64,000 bases of DNA from Palsa-147 sp036513895. GTDB lineage: Bacteria; Acidobacteriota; Terriglobia; Acidiferrales; UBA7541. Of the stretch, positions 1 to 9,410 are shown one piece after another; within the stretch, counting starts at the first letter, position 1; each line of letters begins with the position of its first letter. The notes beneath the pieces were generated by a model that was given only the letters and a program-made list of their open reading frames with translations, ran no database searches and was not told where the DNA came from. The stretch is taken from contig DATBYF010000055.1 in NCBI GenBank assembly GCA_036513895.1, forward strand, positions 62,001 through 126,000, written 5' to 3'. The position numbers and the translations under genes are program-made.

Positions 1-1
1 G

Positions 2-532
2 ACGCTTGTGCGCGGTCTCTGGAAACAGCCTGAACGTTATGTTCATGAATATTTCGAGCGAATTCCAGGATGCTATTGCACGTACGACGCGGCGGTTAAA
101 GATAAAGACGGCCACTTTTGGGTGCTAGGCCGCACGGATGATGTAATCAACGTGGCGGGACACCGGCTGAGTACGATGGAAATCGAGAGCGCGATTATGG
201 AATGCGAAGGCGTCGCGGAAACTGCCGTCATCGGCGTACCAAATGAGATAAAGGGCTCGATACCCGTCGCGTTCGTGATTCTTCGAACAGGGCGCGAGCC
301 ATCGGTGGAAATGAAGCAGAACGTATGCGCCCGAGTAGAGTCAGCAATCGGCAAGATCGCCGTGCCCGGAGTGATCTACTTCAGCGAGGTCCTACCCAAA
401 ACATCCAGCGGCAAAATAATGCGCCGCCTCTTGCAGGAGATTGTGACCACTGGCGCGGCACGCGGCGACATCACCGGCCTTGAGGACATCGGAGTTATAG
501 AAAAGATCCGAAGCGTGGTGAGTGCAAGCTAG
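2..532 (+). CDS. acyl-CoA synthetase (AMP-forming), C-terminal part
   Basis: This is the C-terminal end of an ANL-superfamily acyl-CoA synthetase of the acetyl/propionyl-CoA synthetase type, which activates a short carboxylic acid with ATP and CoA. The reading frame is open to the left edge, so the N-terminal AMP-binding lobe lies outside the window; the GTG at 8 is not taken as the true start. Visible marks are the hinge motif GRTDDVINVAGHRL and the C-terminal PKTSSGKIMRR, whose Lys is the catalytic and acetylation-regulated lysine of this family. The usual Tyr-x-x-Gly-Asp ribose-binding motif reads CTYD here, so Gly is replaced by Tyr. A crotonase follows 88 bases downstream, which suggests a joint role in acyl-CoA catabolism. 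Confidence 0.88.
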   Translation, partial: TLVRGLWKQPERYVHEYFERIPGCYCTYDAAVKDKDGHFWVLGRTDDVINVAGHRLSTMEIESAIMECEGVAETAVIGVPNEIKGSIPVAFVILRTGREPSVEMKQNVCARVESAIGKIAVPGVIYFSEVLPKTSSGKIMRRLLQEIVTTGAARGDITGLEDIGVIEKIRSVVSAS

Positions 533-620
533 GCCAAGCAAGAAAAATTTAAAAGTTGTTACGCCTGGTATCTTCCCTCTTTTTACCGATGCCTCTACTA
601 TCCTTTGAACGGAGTGCGAC

Positions 621-1388
621 ATGAACAAAGGATGGCAATCGCTTCAAGTATCAATCGACGGGCAAGTCGGACGTCTCCTCCTGAATCGGCCCGACGCTCT
701 GAACGCCTTGAATTACACGCTTGTTCTTGAAATCGAACAGGCCGTTCGCGAGCTAGGAAATCAGGTGAGAGTCATCCTGATAGAAGGAGCAGGCAAGCAC
801 TTCTGCGCTGGAGCCGATTTGCGTTATGTCGCCGAAACGCAACGGATGCGCGAGTTCATAGAACAAATTAACCGCGCATTCTTTTCCATCGAGGAAGCGC
901 CAGTTCCGGTAATTGCAGCCATCCAAGGTTATGCGCTGGCAGGAGGTTTCGAACTAATGCAGGCTTGCGACATCGTCATCGTCGCGGATAACGCCGTAAT
1001 TGGAGATCAGCATTCCAACTTTGGGCTCATACCCGGCGGCGGCGGAAGCCAGCGATTGCCGCGGCTCATCGGCCGGCAACGAGCGCTAGCATTACTTCTG
1101 AGTGGCGCACGTCTGTCCGGAAGCGAAGCGGTTGCGTGGGGTTTGGCATATCGGTCAGTGCCTTCGGCCGAGTTACGCGAGCAGAGCGTGGCTCTGGCGC
1201 GAAACCTTGCCGCGAAGAGCCGAGGCGGATTGAAGGCAATGAAATACTTGGTGAATCGGGGAGCGGAAAAACCATTGAACGAGGCGATTGACCTGGAAGT
1301 GGATACGTTTCTGGAGTGGATTAGAAGCCGCGATGCCCAGGAAGGATTGCGCGCCTTTCAGGACCGGCGATCCCCCCGCTTCGAATAA
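621..1388 (+). CDS. enoyl-CoA hydratase/isomerase (crotonase) family protein
   Basis: A 255-residue crotonase-fold protein of standard family length. It shows the oxyanion-hole segments HFCAGADL (about residues 61-68) and GYALAGGFEL (about 102-111), followed by IPGGGGSQRLPRLIG. At the position of the first catalytic Glu of classical enoyl-CoA hydratases (FGQPEI) this protein has GDQHSNFG, so the Glu appears to be His; the true reaction may be isomerisation or another crotonase chemistry rather than hydration. The ATG at 621 follows a GGAGTG ribosome-binding site. It lies just downstream of the acyl-CoA synthetase on the same strand, probably in one transcript with it. Confidence 0.9.
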   Translation: MNKGWQSLQVSIDGQVGRLLLNRPDALNALNYTLVLEIEQAVRELGNQVRVILIEGAGKHFCAGADLRYVAETQRMREFIEQINRAFFSIEEAPVPVIAAIQGYALAGGFELMQACDIVIVADNAVIGDQHSNFGLIPGGGGSQRLPRLIGRQRALALLLSGARLSGSEAVAWGLAYRSVPSAELREQSVALARNLAAKSRGGLKAMKYLVNRGAEKPLNEAIDLEVDTFLEWIRSRDAQEGLRAFQDRRSPRFE

Positions 1389-1444
1389 CGCGAACTTTCA
1401 TCAGATTAAGAGCGCCCTTTTCAGTTCGCCAAGCCCCGTCACTT

Positions 1445-2383
1445 TTATGTACTGGATAAAAGTTCGCGGCGGCGGCGCCAATAGCGCGCTAGTCCATACC
1501 AATTTTGCCGCGACGATATCGAATGTTCGAACCAGAGAGCTTCTTCCGCAGTCACCAACGTAGACATTTCAGCTTTCACCATTTCTGAAAAGCCTTGCGC
1601 GCGGCTCGCATCATCTCTGTCGCGGTCGAGTGACAAACGAACAAATTCGCTCCAGCGCTCGAGGCGATTGCGAAACTCAGTCATATGCCATTTTACGTTG
1701 CCCGCCAAACCGAAATGAGTCAGGAACAAGTGCTGTGGATCGCGGCTTTCTATCAGATCCGCGCTTTCATTTAACTGCGCCAGATCAACATCGGGCGGCG
1801 GCGTCGCGGGATACACATAAGAGTCGGTGATACGGACACCCGCCGCGTCTCCCACAAACGCTACCTTGCTATCCATTTCGAAATAGCTAACGTGATGGAT
1901 CGCATGCCCCGGAGTGTAGAGAGCTTCAAATCCTCTCTCTCCGATGGTGATCTCCTCGCCGCCGTTTAGTATAGAGAGATTCCGCGCAGGCACTGGTTTG
2001 AATGCCCCCCAGAATTCTTCTATGTTTGAACCGAACACGCGCGACGCGCTTTTCAAAAGCCGCGAGGGGTCTATCAAATGCGCGGCGCCTCGCTCGTGTA
2101 CAAAGACGCGGATTCGGGGATTTTGTTCGACGAGTGTGCCAGTCGCGCCTGCATGATCGAAGTGAATGTGAGTGAGCAGGATCGTCCGGATGTCTGAGAC
2201 GGATGCCCCTCTCGCATTCAGATTGCGCACCAGTTCGTCAAGAGTGGACGAAGGGCCGGGGTCTATAAGCGCAAGCTCTTTCCCACAGTCGAGCATGCAG
2301 CACGCGATGTAACGGTTGCGATTGCCGTGCTTCAGGTCAATCGTAACGTTCGACGCCGAGAAATTGTCCACCAGTTCGCCCAC
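1445..2383 (-). CDS. MBL-fold metallo-hydrolase
   Basis: A metallo-beta-lactamase-fold hydrolase with the metal-binding motif HIHFDHAG, a second His in the TPGHAIHH segment, an Asp in FVGDAAG and a late His in LTHFGL. These supply the usual ligands of a two-metal site. The family start is near the segment ELVDNFSASNVTIDL, so I place the start at the GTG at 2383. The frame continues upstream to an ATG at 2578, but those 65 extra residues look non-conserved and Arg-rich. The gene converges on the crotonase gene. The substrate is unknown; thioester or ester hydrolysis is possible. Confidence 0.8.
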   Translation of the reverse strand: MGELVDNFSASNVTIDLKHGNRNRYIACCMLDCGKELALIDPGPSSTLDELVRNLNARGASVSDIRTILLTHIHFDHAGATGTLVEQNPRIRVFVHERGAAHLIDPSRLLKSASRVFGSNIEEFWGAFKPVPARNLSILNGGEEITIGERGFEALYTPGHAIHHVSYFEMDSKVAFVGDAAGVRITDSYVYPATPPPDVDLAQLNESADLIESRDPQHLFLTHFGLAGNVKWHMTEFRNRLERWSEFVRLSLDRDRDDASRAQGFSEMVKAEMSTLVTAEEALWFEHSISSRQNWYGLARYWRRRRELLSST

Positions 2384-3291
2384 TCGGATATTTCTACCAT
2401 ATAACGCCGCTCTTAGTTTGCACCGTCGTCTTAAATTGATAGATAGCCTTCTAATTTCGACCTCTAACGTCTTCGCATCTTCAATATTACACCCTGTGCG
2501 CGGCGGGATGACAACTAGAACGTGATAATTGGACATTGCGTATCGCGACGCACCCGTCGCGGTGCATCCGAGCGTCACTCACGATGCATTTATTATCGCC
2601 AGCGTCTACGGATCTCGCACTGTCACCGATCGCGCGCCGGGATGTTTTTGCATGCTGAATACGTACTATTCTGTGACAAATATCTCCTGGGAACTCAGCT
2701 TGCTTGGAACCAGCGGCGTTTCGCTGCACGCGTAGAGCGCCGGGTTGGTTCGTTCATCGCAATTCATTTGCTGGCTCTGTCTTCTTATGTTATTGACACG
2801 TATGCCTTTGAAACCGACCATCGCGGCTATCTGGAATTGAAAAGCTAAGGTATTCTAGGCGATGATGTTAGACTTCAAATGCCAATGTACTTCGATTGCC
2901 ATAGCCAGCCGTTCCTTAGAATCGGCAGCGACGTTCGATCGACTTAACCGTGGCACGCCTGGCAATGCGTCCCTGGGGGAAGAACTACGCGATTTCGGAA
3001 TTGGCAGCACACAGGCGCGTTGCCATAATCGAGGGCCCAGACCGAAACCTCCACAGATCCCGGCAGGCACCAATCATATGGTCAATATTACACTCTCACC
3101 GCTGTTGCCAGAGATAATGCAATAATCTTCTTGACAGCAATCTTCAATTGGAGATAGATTGCGCGCCATCGCATCTCCGCAGAAAAGGTGATAGCTCGTA
3201 TCGAAAATACGCATCAAACCGTGCACGCACGACCTGCGGCGTCTTGGTGGAATCGCTCTGCGGCTGAGCTCCGTCTGTACTCGGGGGACAC
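2384..3291. other. long intergenic region, no supported gene
   Basis: About 0.9 kb without a convincing gene. Open frames here are short, lack ribosome-binding sites and resemble no family I recognise. The right part holds the likely promoter and leader of the TonB receptor gene. Confidence 0.5.
3131..3161 (+). promoter_or_regulatory. candidate sigma-70 promoter for the TonB receptor gene
   Basis: A perfect -35 box TTGACA starts at 3131, followed after 17-18 bases by an A/T-rich -10-like hexamer (TAGATT). This would give a leader of roughly 125 bases ahead of the ATG at 3292. It is a sequence match only. Confidence 0.4.
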
Positions 3292-6200
3292 ATGAAGCGT
3301 TTACCTGTTGTTGTTTTCTTCGCCGGATTTCTCTGCGCATCGTCTGCTTTCGCGCAAACTGGCGGGACCGGAGCTCTCACGGGCTTCGCTAAAGATCCTT
3401 CGGGCGCTGTGATTTCCGGGGCCAGCGTGACCATCACAAGTAATCAGACGGGCCAAACTCGCACTGAGATCACTGGCACTAACGGCGCCTACACTTTCCC
3501 GTTGTTGCCGCCGGGCACCTACAAAGTGGAGTTCAAGGCCAACGGTTTCAAAACCCTCTATATAAACGCGGCGCAGGTTAACGTTACCGAAACGGATGAG
3601 GTCGATGGAACTCTGGTTGTTGGAAGCGTCGAGCAATCCGTGACTGTTTCTGAAGTCGCTGAAGTGCTCCAAACACAAACGTCGACTGAGGGAACAGTGG
3701 TGGGGAGCAAGGAAATCAGCGACCTCCCGTTGACCACTCGAAACTACACTCAGGTACTGTCGCTGTCCCCCGGCGTGACCAGCAACGTCACCAACGCTGC
3801 AAATCTTGGAGCAGGGTCCTCGCAGCTATTTGTGAACGGGAGTATTTACTCAGCCAATAATTTTCAGATGGACGGCCAGCAGACCAACAATTTCGGCTCG
3901 GGCACGGACAACGCCGAATACACTTTCTATGCCGAACTCGCCATTCCCAACCCGGATGCGATTGCCGAATTTAAGATTCAAACGTCCCAGTACGATGCGG
4001 GCTCCGGACGAAACGTGGGAGCGAACGTAGATGTAGTGACTAAGTCAGGATCGAATTCGTTCCACGGGGCGGCGTGGGAGTTTTTGCGAAATACAGATTT
4101 GGATGCGAATTCCTTTTTTAGTAATGCGTCCGGCCAGCCCCGTGCTGTCATGCGGCAGAATCAATTCGGCGGAAGCGTCGGCGGCCCCATTCTCAAGAAC
4201 AAGCTATTTTTCTTCGGCTCGTACCAGGGAACGCGTCAGGCCAACGGATTATCGTCGGACAGCCAGTCCACGCCGTTTCTACCGAGTCAGCTTTTTGGTG
4301 TTGACCGCAGCACCGCAACAGCCGCGACTTACGGCGCCCTGTTCTGCGGAGTAAACGGTGGCATGGGAGTCAACGGCGGCGCTGTTGCGTGCGACGGCTC
4401 GAACATCAATCCGGTCGCCCTCGCTTATCTTCAGCAGAAAAGGCCCAACGGACAATACTGGATTCCCGATCCGCAGAATCCGAATGGTTCTTCGATATTC
4501 ACGGAGCCAGCGATATATTTGGAAGACCAGTTCCTGGTCAACCTTGATTACATCGTAACGCCCAGGAACACCTTATCCGAGCGTGTGTTTTGGTCCCGTG
4601 ACCCTCAGATACTTTCAATTGATTGCGGCGCCACATGCCTGCCGGGCAATCCAGGAATCATCAAGAGCAACACCTTCAACGGCGTCTTGAAGCTGACTTC
4701 AGTACTAACGCCCAATATTGTCAACGAAGTGAGAGCTGGATTTACACATTCGCTGTGGCACGACAGCAGTTCCCAGTTTGTAACGCCACAGCAAGTCGGC
4801 ATGACGCCATTAAACGGATGGCTCAACGAGCTTCCTGAGATCACGATCAATGGACTTTTTTCGATGGGCGGAGCCGCATCTGACAATGGTTATTCGGCTC
4901 CAACCACATACCTGGTTGCTGACCACATTTCCTGGAACCACGGAATTCACACAGTCCGCTTGGGATTTGAAGGAGAGGACGTCCGGTTCGTAGAGTCAGT
5001 AGCCGCGGTTGCCCGCGGAGAAATCACCTTCGCCAGTTTTAATGACTTTCTGCTGGGGCAGAATGCCACACAAAACGGAACGGCCGCAGCAGGAGACCCG
5101 ATGAGCAACATTTCAACCACGGGTCCACTGGAGAGCGAGTCGGTGCCGGGCGGGGTGTACGGCTCATTTAGAGTGAAGGACTATGCAGCCTTTGGTCAGG
5201 ATGACATTAAGTTGACTCGTCGGCTGACGGTGAACCTGGGCTTGCGATGGGAGTACTTTGGCGGCATGCGCGATTCGCGGGGATACGTCGGAAATCTAAA
5301 TACCGGGCTCCTCGATTCTGCCGCGATACCACCCCCGGGTGGCACTCTCGTCGGGTTCGATGTCGCTTCGAACTATCCCGGTACACCGCCGCCAGGTGTC
5401 ACGCGCCGCTCGACTCCATACGGTCAAGAGCAGCGGATGCCGTTGAGCAACTTCGGGCCGCGGATCGGTTTCGCGTGGCAACCGCTCCACAGCAGCAATC
5501 TGGTGGTGCGCGGTGGTTGGGGCATCTATTATCAGGAGACCAACGGAAATGTGCTCTTCTTCCCGTTGAACTACCAACCTCCCCTTGCTCTTAACGTTGG
5601 TCTGTCGAATTCGCTGCAACCTGCAGCCACCTTCCAAACCCCGTGGCCTAACTTGCCACCGCTCGGGTTCGTCCCCCGCGTGGTACCCCAGGTTCCGTCC
5701 CAGGTACAAACGAACGCGTATCTCGGCCCATGGAACACCCCGAAGACGTTGGCCGAAACCCTCAATGTCCAGTATCAGTTTTTGCCCACGTGGGTATTGG
5801 AAGTCGGCTACGCTGGAAACAGAGCTGATCACATTGTGGCTGCATATCAGGCCAACAACATCCCCGTGTTGGCCAGTCCAGCTAATCCCATCACGAACCC
5901 ACAGGACGGCACGCTGATCACCACGAACACGGCAGGCAATGCGTATCTCCGCGTTCCATGGGTTGGTTTTGGGCCGATGAGTGTCCTCTGTACTTGCGCG
6001 GATCACAATAGCAACTACAACGGGCTGCAGATCTCGGTGCGAAAACAGTTCTCTCACGGGTTCACGTTCCAAGCGGCCTACACTTACAGCAAAACGCTCA
6101 CCGATTTTGAGGGTGGCGGAGGAGACGTGGGAGGTGACAGTAACAATCCCTCGGACCTCAGACAGGAGTATGGGCCGGCCGATTTCGACCGGACACATCG

Positions 6201-6780
6201 CCTCATCTTCAACTACGACTATCAACTCCCGGGCTATCATCAAGGCCGTGAGTTATTGGGTAAAGTATTGACGGGATGGTCAGTTTCGGGCGTAACCACG
6301 CTACAAACCGGAGACCCGCTGACTTTTGTTGATTTCCTGGCGGGGTCAGCGTATTACGGAGGCATTAATTTCTCCAGCCGAGCCGAATTTTGCTCAGGGA
6401 TGTCGAATTCGGATGTGGGGACTTCGGGGTCGGTGAAAGATCGCCTGAATGACTACGTCAATGCCGCTGCATTCTGTCCGCCACCGGTGGTGCCTGTCGG
6501 AGGGCCAGGAACAACGGGCACGGACTTTGGCAATACGGGCCGGGGCATACTGCGCGGCCCCGGGCAGAACAATTGGGATATCTCAATAGCCAAGGCAACG
6601 CATGTAGGCGGCTTATCGGAACAGGCGCACCTGGATTTCCGCGCTGAATTCTTTAACACCTTCAACCACGCGCAGTTTGGTGATCCTGGCGAGTATTTAC
6701 ACCTGCCGAGTCTTGGGATTATCAATTCTACGATCGTGGCTCCGCGCTTAATTCAGTTCGGGCTGAAATATGTTTTTTAG
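3292..6780 (+). CDS. TonB-dependent receptor with carboxypeptidase-regulatory domain (Oar-like)
   Basis: A 1,162-residue outer-membrane protein. Residues 1-22 form a signal peptide ending AFAQ; residues about 25-110 are a CarboxypepD_reg-like beta-sandwich (GTVTDPSGA-type start, here GFAKDPSGAVISGASVTI). A plug domain follows (PLTTRNYTQVLSLSPGV, about 147-163), then a long 22-strand-type beta-barrel ending in Phe (LKYVF), the usual C-terminal signature of outer-membrane barrels. Proteins of this Oar-like type occur in many copies in Acidobacteriota and are thought to take up oligosaccharides or other large nutrients. No dedicated partner lies next to it, so the substrate cannot be named. The start follows a GGGGGA ribosome-binding site. 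Confidence 0.93.
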   Translation: MKRLPVVVFFAGFLCASSAFAQTGGTGALTGFAKDPSGAVISGASVTITSNQTGQTRTEITGTNGAYTFPLLPPGTYKVEFKANGFKTLYINAAQVNVTETDEVDGTLVVGSVEQSVTVSEVAEVLQTQTSTEGTVVGSKEISDLPLTTRNYTQVLSLSPGVTSNVTNAANLGAGSSQLFVNGSIYSANNFQMDGQQTNNFGSGTDNAEYTFYAELAIPNPDAIAEFKIQTSQYDAGSGRNVGANVDVVTKSGSNSFHGAAWEFLRNTDLDANSFFSNASGQPRAVMRQNQFGGSVGGPILKNKLFFFGSYQGTRQANGLSSDSQSTPFLPSQLFGVDRSTATAATYGALFCGVNGGMGVNGGAVACDGSNINPVALAYLQQKRPNGQYWIPDPQNPNGSSIFTEPAIYLEDQFLVNLDYIVTPRNTLSERVFWSRDPQILSIDCGATCLPGNPGIIKSNTFNGVLKLTSVLTPNIVNEVRAGFTHSLWHDSSSQFVTPQQVGMTPLNGWLNELPEITINGLFSMGGAASDNGYSAPTTYLVADHISWNHGIHTVRLGFEGEDVRFVESVAAVARGEITFASFNDFLLGQNATQNGTAAAGDPMSNISTTGPLESESVPGGVYGSFRVKDYAAFGQDDIKLTRRLTVNLGLRWEYFGGMRDSRGYVGNLNTGLLDSAAIPPPGGTLVGFDVASNYPGTPPPGVTRRSTPYGQEQRMPLSNFGPRIGFAWQPLHSSNLVVRGGWGIYYQETNGNVLFFPLNYQPPLALNVGLSNSLQPAATFQTPWPNLPPLGFVPRVVPQVPSQVQTNAYLGPWNTPKTLAETLNVQYQFLPTWVLEVGYAGNRADHIVAAYQANNIPVLASPANPITNPQDGTLITTNTAGNAYLRVPWVGFGPMSVLCTCADHNSNYNGLQISVRKQFSHGFTFQAAYTYSKTLTDFEGGGGDVGGDSNNPSDLRQEYGPADFDRTHRLIFNYDYQLPGYHQGRELLGKVLTGWSVSGVTTLQTGDPLTFVDFLAGSAYYGGINFSSRAEFCSGMSNSDVGTSGSVKDRLNDYVNAAAFCPPPVVPVGGPGTTGTDFGNTGRGILRGPGQNNWDISIAKATHVGGLSEQAHLDFRAEFFNTFNHAQFGDPGEYLHLPSLGIINSTIVAPRLIQFGLKYVF

Positions 6781-7085
6781 AGACTCCGCATGGCGACCCC
6801 GTTCCGCCGTGCCCTGTCGCAGTCTGTCTTTCATATGAATTGAAAATTGGGAACTCCGAACACGTTGCAAGAGCGAGCAACGACGTTCTTCGATGCCCCC
6901 TACGAAATCGCGGATGCCTCAACCGCGAAACAAGAGTTGCGATTAGCAAGCTCAAGCGCTCATAGTGCGGCACGGCAAAACGGTTGCATACGGTCGATCT
7001 TGCTGTCGGCGGATCAACCCGCTACAAAATAACCGTCCGACGACCACTGCTCGCTCCGCTGATCGATCGATTGGAGGTTAGCCCC

Positions 7086-8177
7086 TTGGATACTTACGTC
7101 CTCGGCTTGGCAACGCACCCGGCCTCATCTTGGGTTGCGGATAAGCGACTCGAGGAAATGGTTTTTGATACAGCAAAGGCGGCCCTCGATGATGCTGGAA
7201 TTGATCGCGACGAGTTGGATCACATCACAATCGCCGCTTGCGACGAGCTCGACGGAAGAAGTATTTCGAGCATGCTTCTCTCCGCGCCTGCCGGCGCCTA
7301 TCTGAAAGACGAGATCAAAGTTACCGATTCCGGTCTGATTGGTTTGTGTCTAGAAGCAATGCGGATCGAGTCGGGACGCTTTCACCTCGGCCTCCTTTCC
7401 AGTTGGAACAAAAGTTCAAAGGCGCCATTTGAAGACGTGATGAGAATGCGTTGCGAGCCTTTCTACACAAGAGACATTGGCCTGAACGCTTCAATTGCCG
7501 ACGGCCTATTCGCGCGCGCAGTCAGCGATGCGTATGCAATCAGCGACTCGGATGCCAATGGCGCGGTCCGCGCCAGCTATAAGCGAGCAAGTGACAATGA
7601 ACGCGGGATGCGAGCGGCCGTCCCTTCATTAGAGGAGATCGAAGCTTCTCCGTACGTTGCTGCTCCGCTGCGCAAAAAGCAACAAGCGCCAGTCACCGAT
7701 GGCGGTGTTTCGATGGTCATCTGCTCCGGCGCATGGTTGAAGAAGCATCCTCATCGCCGGCCGCTCGCGCGCCTTTCAGGATTGGCTTGGCGAGTTGAAA
7801 ATTATCAGCTCGGCGAGAAGCGCCTGTCCGGGTTAACTGGATTCAAAGAGTCGTTTCAAAAGGCGCTTGCAATGAGCGGCCTTCAGGATTTCAGTCAACT
7901 CGACGTCGTTGAACTCGACGGTCAGACCGCGTTCCACGAACTGGCATACCGGCGCGCGCTCCGTCTGCCCGAAACTTGCAACGTTTCGCCATCGGGCGGG
8001 CCATTTGCGCAGAACCCGTATTTCTGCACGGGTTTGGTGAATGCCGCCGAGGCCGTGCTCCAAATCGCCGGCCGGGCCGGCGCCGTCCAGGTAAAAGGAA
8101 CGAAGCGAGCCGCGGCACACGGTTGTCATGGATTTGCGCAACAGGGTAATGCCGTCGCAATTTTCGAGGGAGCCTAA
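7086..8177 (+). CDS. thiolase-superfamily protein lacking canonical Cys/His (first of a pair)
   Basis: A 363-residue thiolase-fold protein. I start it at the TTG at 7086 because a perfect GGAGGT lies 7 bases upstream (7073-7078) and because the family fold begins with TYVLGLATHPAS; the frame itself extends back to 6984. The position of the nucleophilic Cys of thiolases (the CxSG region) reads VTDSGLIG, and the usual GHPxGATG loop reads QNPYFCTG, so both the catalytic Cys and His seem absent. It is 3 bases from a second thiolase-like gene and precedes a DUF35 gene. The trio resembles thiolase-like/DUF35 complexes such as Ltp2-ChsH2 (a retro-aldolase of steroid side chains) or BbsAB. The reaction here is inferred, not shown. 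Confidence 0.82.
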   Translation: MDTYVLGLATHPASSWVADKRLEEMVFDTAKAALDDAGIDRDELDHITIAACDELDGRSISSMLLSAPAGAYLKDEIKVTDSGLIGLCLEAMRIESGRFHLGLLSSWNKSSKAPFEDVMRMRCEPFYTRDIGLNASIADGLFARAVSDAYAISDSDANGAVRASYKRASDNERGMRAAVPSLEEIEASPYVAAPLRKKQQAPVTDGGVSMVICSGAWLKKHPHRRPLARLSGLAWRVENYQLGEKRLSGLTGFKESFQKALAMSGLQDFSQLDVVELDGQTAFHELAYRRALRLPETCNVSPSGGPFAQNPYFCTGLVNAAEAVLQIAGRAGAVQVKGTKRAAAHGCHGFAQQGNAVAIFEGA

Positions 8178-8180
8178 GGA

Positions 8181-9368
8181 ATGCCGAAAAACCGTGTGGC
8201 CGTTATCGGTGTCGGGGAAACGGTATTCAAAAATAACATCATAGACAAAACTTACGTCGAGTTGGCGCAGCAAGCCGCAAAGACAGCTCTCGACGATGCC
8301 GGACTCACTCCCGATGATATAGATGCTGTCGTATTTTCAATGGCTCCGACGCAGTTCATGGGCGTCAACGATGTGGATAAGTGGGCGGTGGATTCGGTCT
8401 GGGCGTCCGGCAAACCTTTCATGCGCGTGCACACGGGCGGCGCGACTGGTGGCTCGGCTCTGCACGCTGGATATGCGCACGTCGCCTCCGGAATGTATCG
8501 CTGCGTGCTCGTGGTCGGAGCCGATCGGGTCACCGAAACTCCGGACGCCCAACACGTGTTAAATCTAATTTGGGATTTGTTTTACGAGCAGGATTTTGCT
8601 CTGAATACCGTGACGATGACTGCGCTTGCAACTCAGCGCTATATGCATAAATACGGCACCACAGAAGAGCAGTTCGCGCGCGTGGTAGTAAGGTCGCGCA
8701 AGAACGCTCTGAAAAATCCATATGCGCATTTAAAAGGAAACATAACGGTTGATGATGTAATGAAATCGCCGCGCATGTCCTGGCCCTATAAGTTGTTTGA
8801 CATATGCCCGCGCTCTGCGGGAGCTGCCGCCGTCGTTCTCGCCAACGAGGACGTCACCAAAAGCCACTGTTCCCGGCCCGCATTCATCAATGGTATCGGT
8901 GGGAGGACTAGCACAGTTTTCATGGGTGACAGAGTCGGCCCCTTTGCAGACGCGGAGTTGTCGGACGAAGCTGAGTTTGTTTCCGCAGGCAAGGAAGCCT
9001 ACGCGCAAGCCGGCATCACCAATCCGATGAAGGAAATTCAAGTTGTCGAGCTCTACGATCCGTTCAGCTCGACGCAATTTCCTCAACTTGAGTCCCTCGG
9101 ATTCTGCGAGAGAGGCCAAGCGCAGAATCTCAGCGATGAAGGCGCGTTCGAAATGGGCGCTTTGCTCAGTGTCAATCCCTCAGGCGGGACGTTGTGCAGC
9201 AATCCGATTGGCGTCACCGGGCTCGTGCGCGTGGCCGATGCCGCTCTGCAGGTGATGGGAAGAGCAGGAGAGGGACAAGTCGCTGGAGTGCAGAATGCGC
9301 TTTCGACGGCCATCGGAGGCTCCGTCCAATTTGTTAACTGCACGATTCTCGGCGCCGACTACGTATAA
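8181..9368 (+). CDS. thiolase-superfamily protein, SCP2/Ltp2-like, lacking canonical Cys/His
   Basis: A 395-residue thiolase-like protein with the N-terminal RVAVIGVGETVF strand-loop typical of SCP2/lipid-transfer thiolases. Where classical thiolases have the nucleophile Cys (AC-S-G), this sequence has VHTGGATGG, and the C-terminal GHPVGATG loop reads SNPIGVTG, so Cys and His are both replaced. In the related aldolase Ltp2 the classical Cys is not used, which supports a lyase or aldolase rather than a Claisen thiolase, but this is inference. The start ATG is 3 bases after the previous stop, with an AAGGA site inside the junction, so the two are co-translated and may form a heterodimer. Confidence 0.85.
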   Translation: MPKNRVAVIGVGETVFKNNIIDKTYVELAQQAAKTALDDAGLTPDDIDAVVFSMAPTQFMGVNDVDKWAVDSVWASGKPFMRVHTGGATGGSALHAGYAHVASGMYRCVLVVGADRVTETPDAQHVLNLIWDLFYEQDFALNTVTMTALATQRYMHKYGTTEEQFARVVVRSRKNALKNPYAHLKGNITVDDVMKSPRMSWPYKLFDICPRSAGAAAVVLANEDVTKSHCSRPAFINGIGGRTSTVFMGDRVGPFADAELSDEAEFVSAGKEAYAQAGITNPMKEIQVVELYDPFSSTQFPQLESLGFCERGQAQNLSDEGAFEMGALLSVNPSGGTLCSNPIGVTGLVRVADAALQVMGRAGEGQVAGVQNALSTAIGGSVQFVNCTILGADYV

Positions 9369-9410
9369 AAATAAATAGATTTCAGATCAAAACGATAAGG
9401 TGGCGATCAT

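Noticed and set aside
5296..6243. 315-codon - strand open frame inside the TonB receptor gene
   Set aside because: It lies wholly antisense to a clear receptor gene, is Arg-rich and matches no family; it is a shadow of high-GC coding on the other strand.
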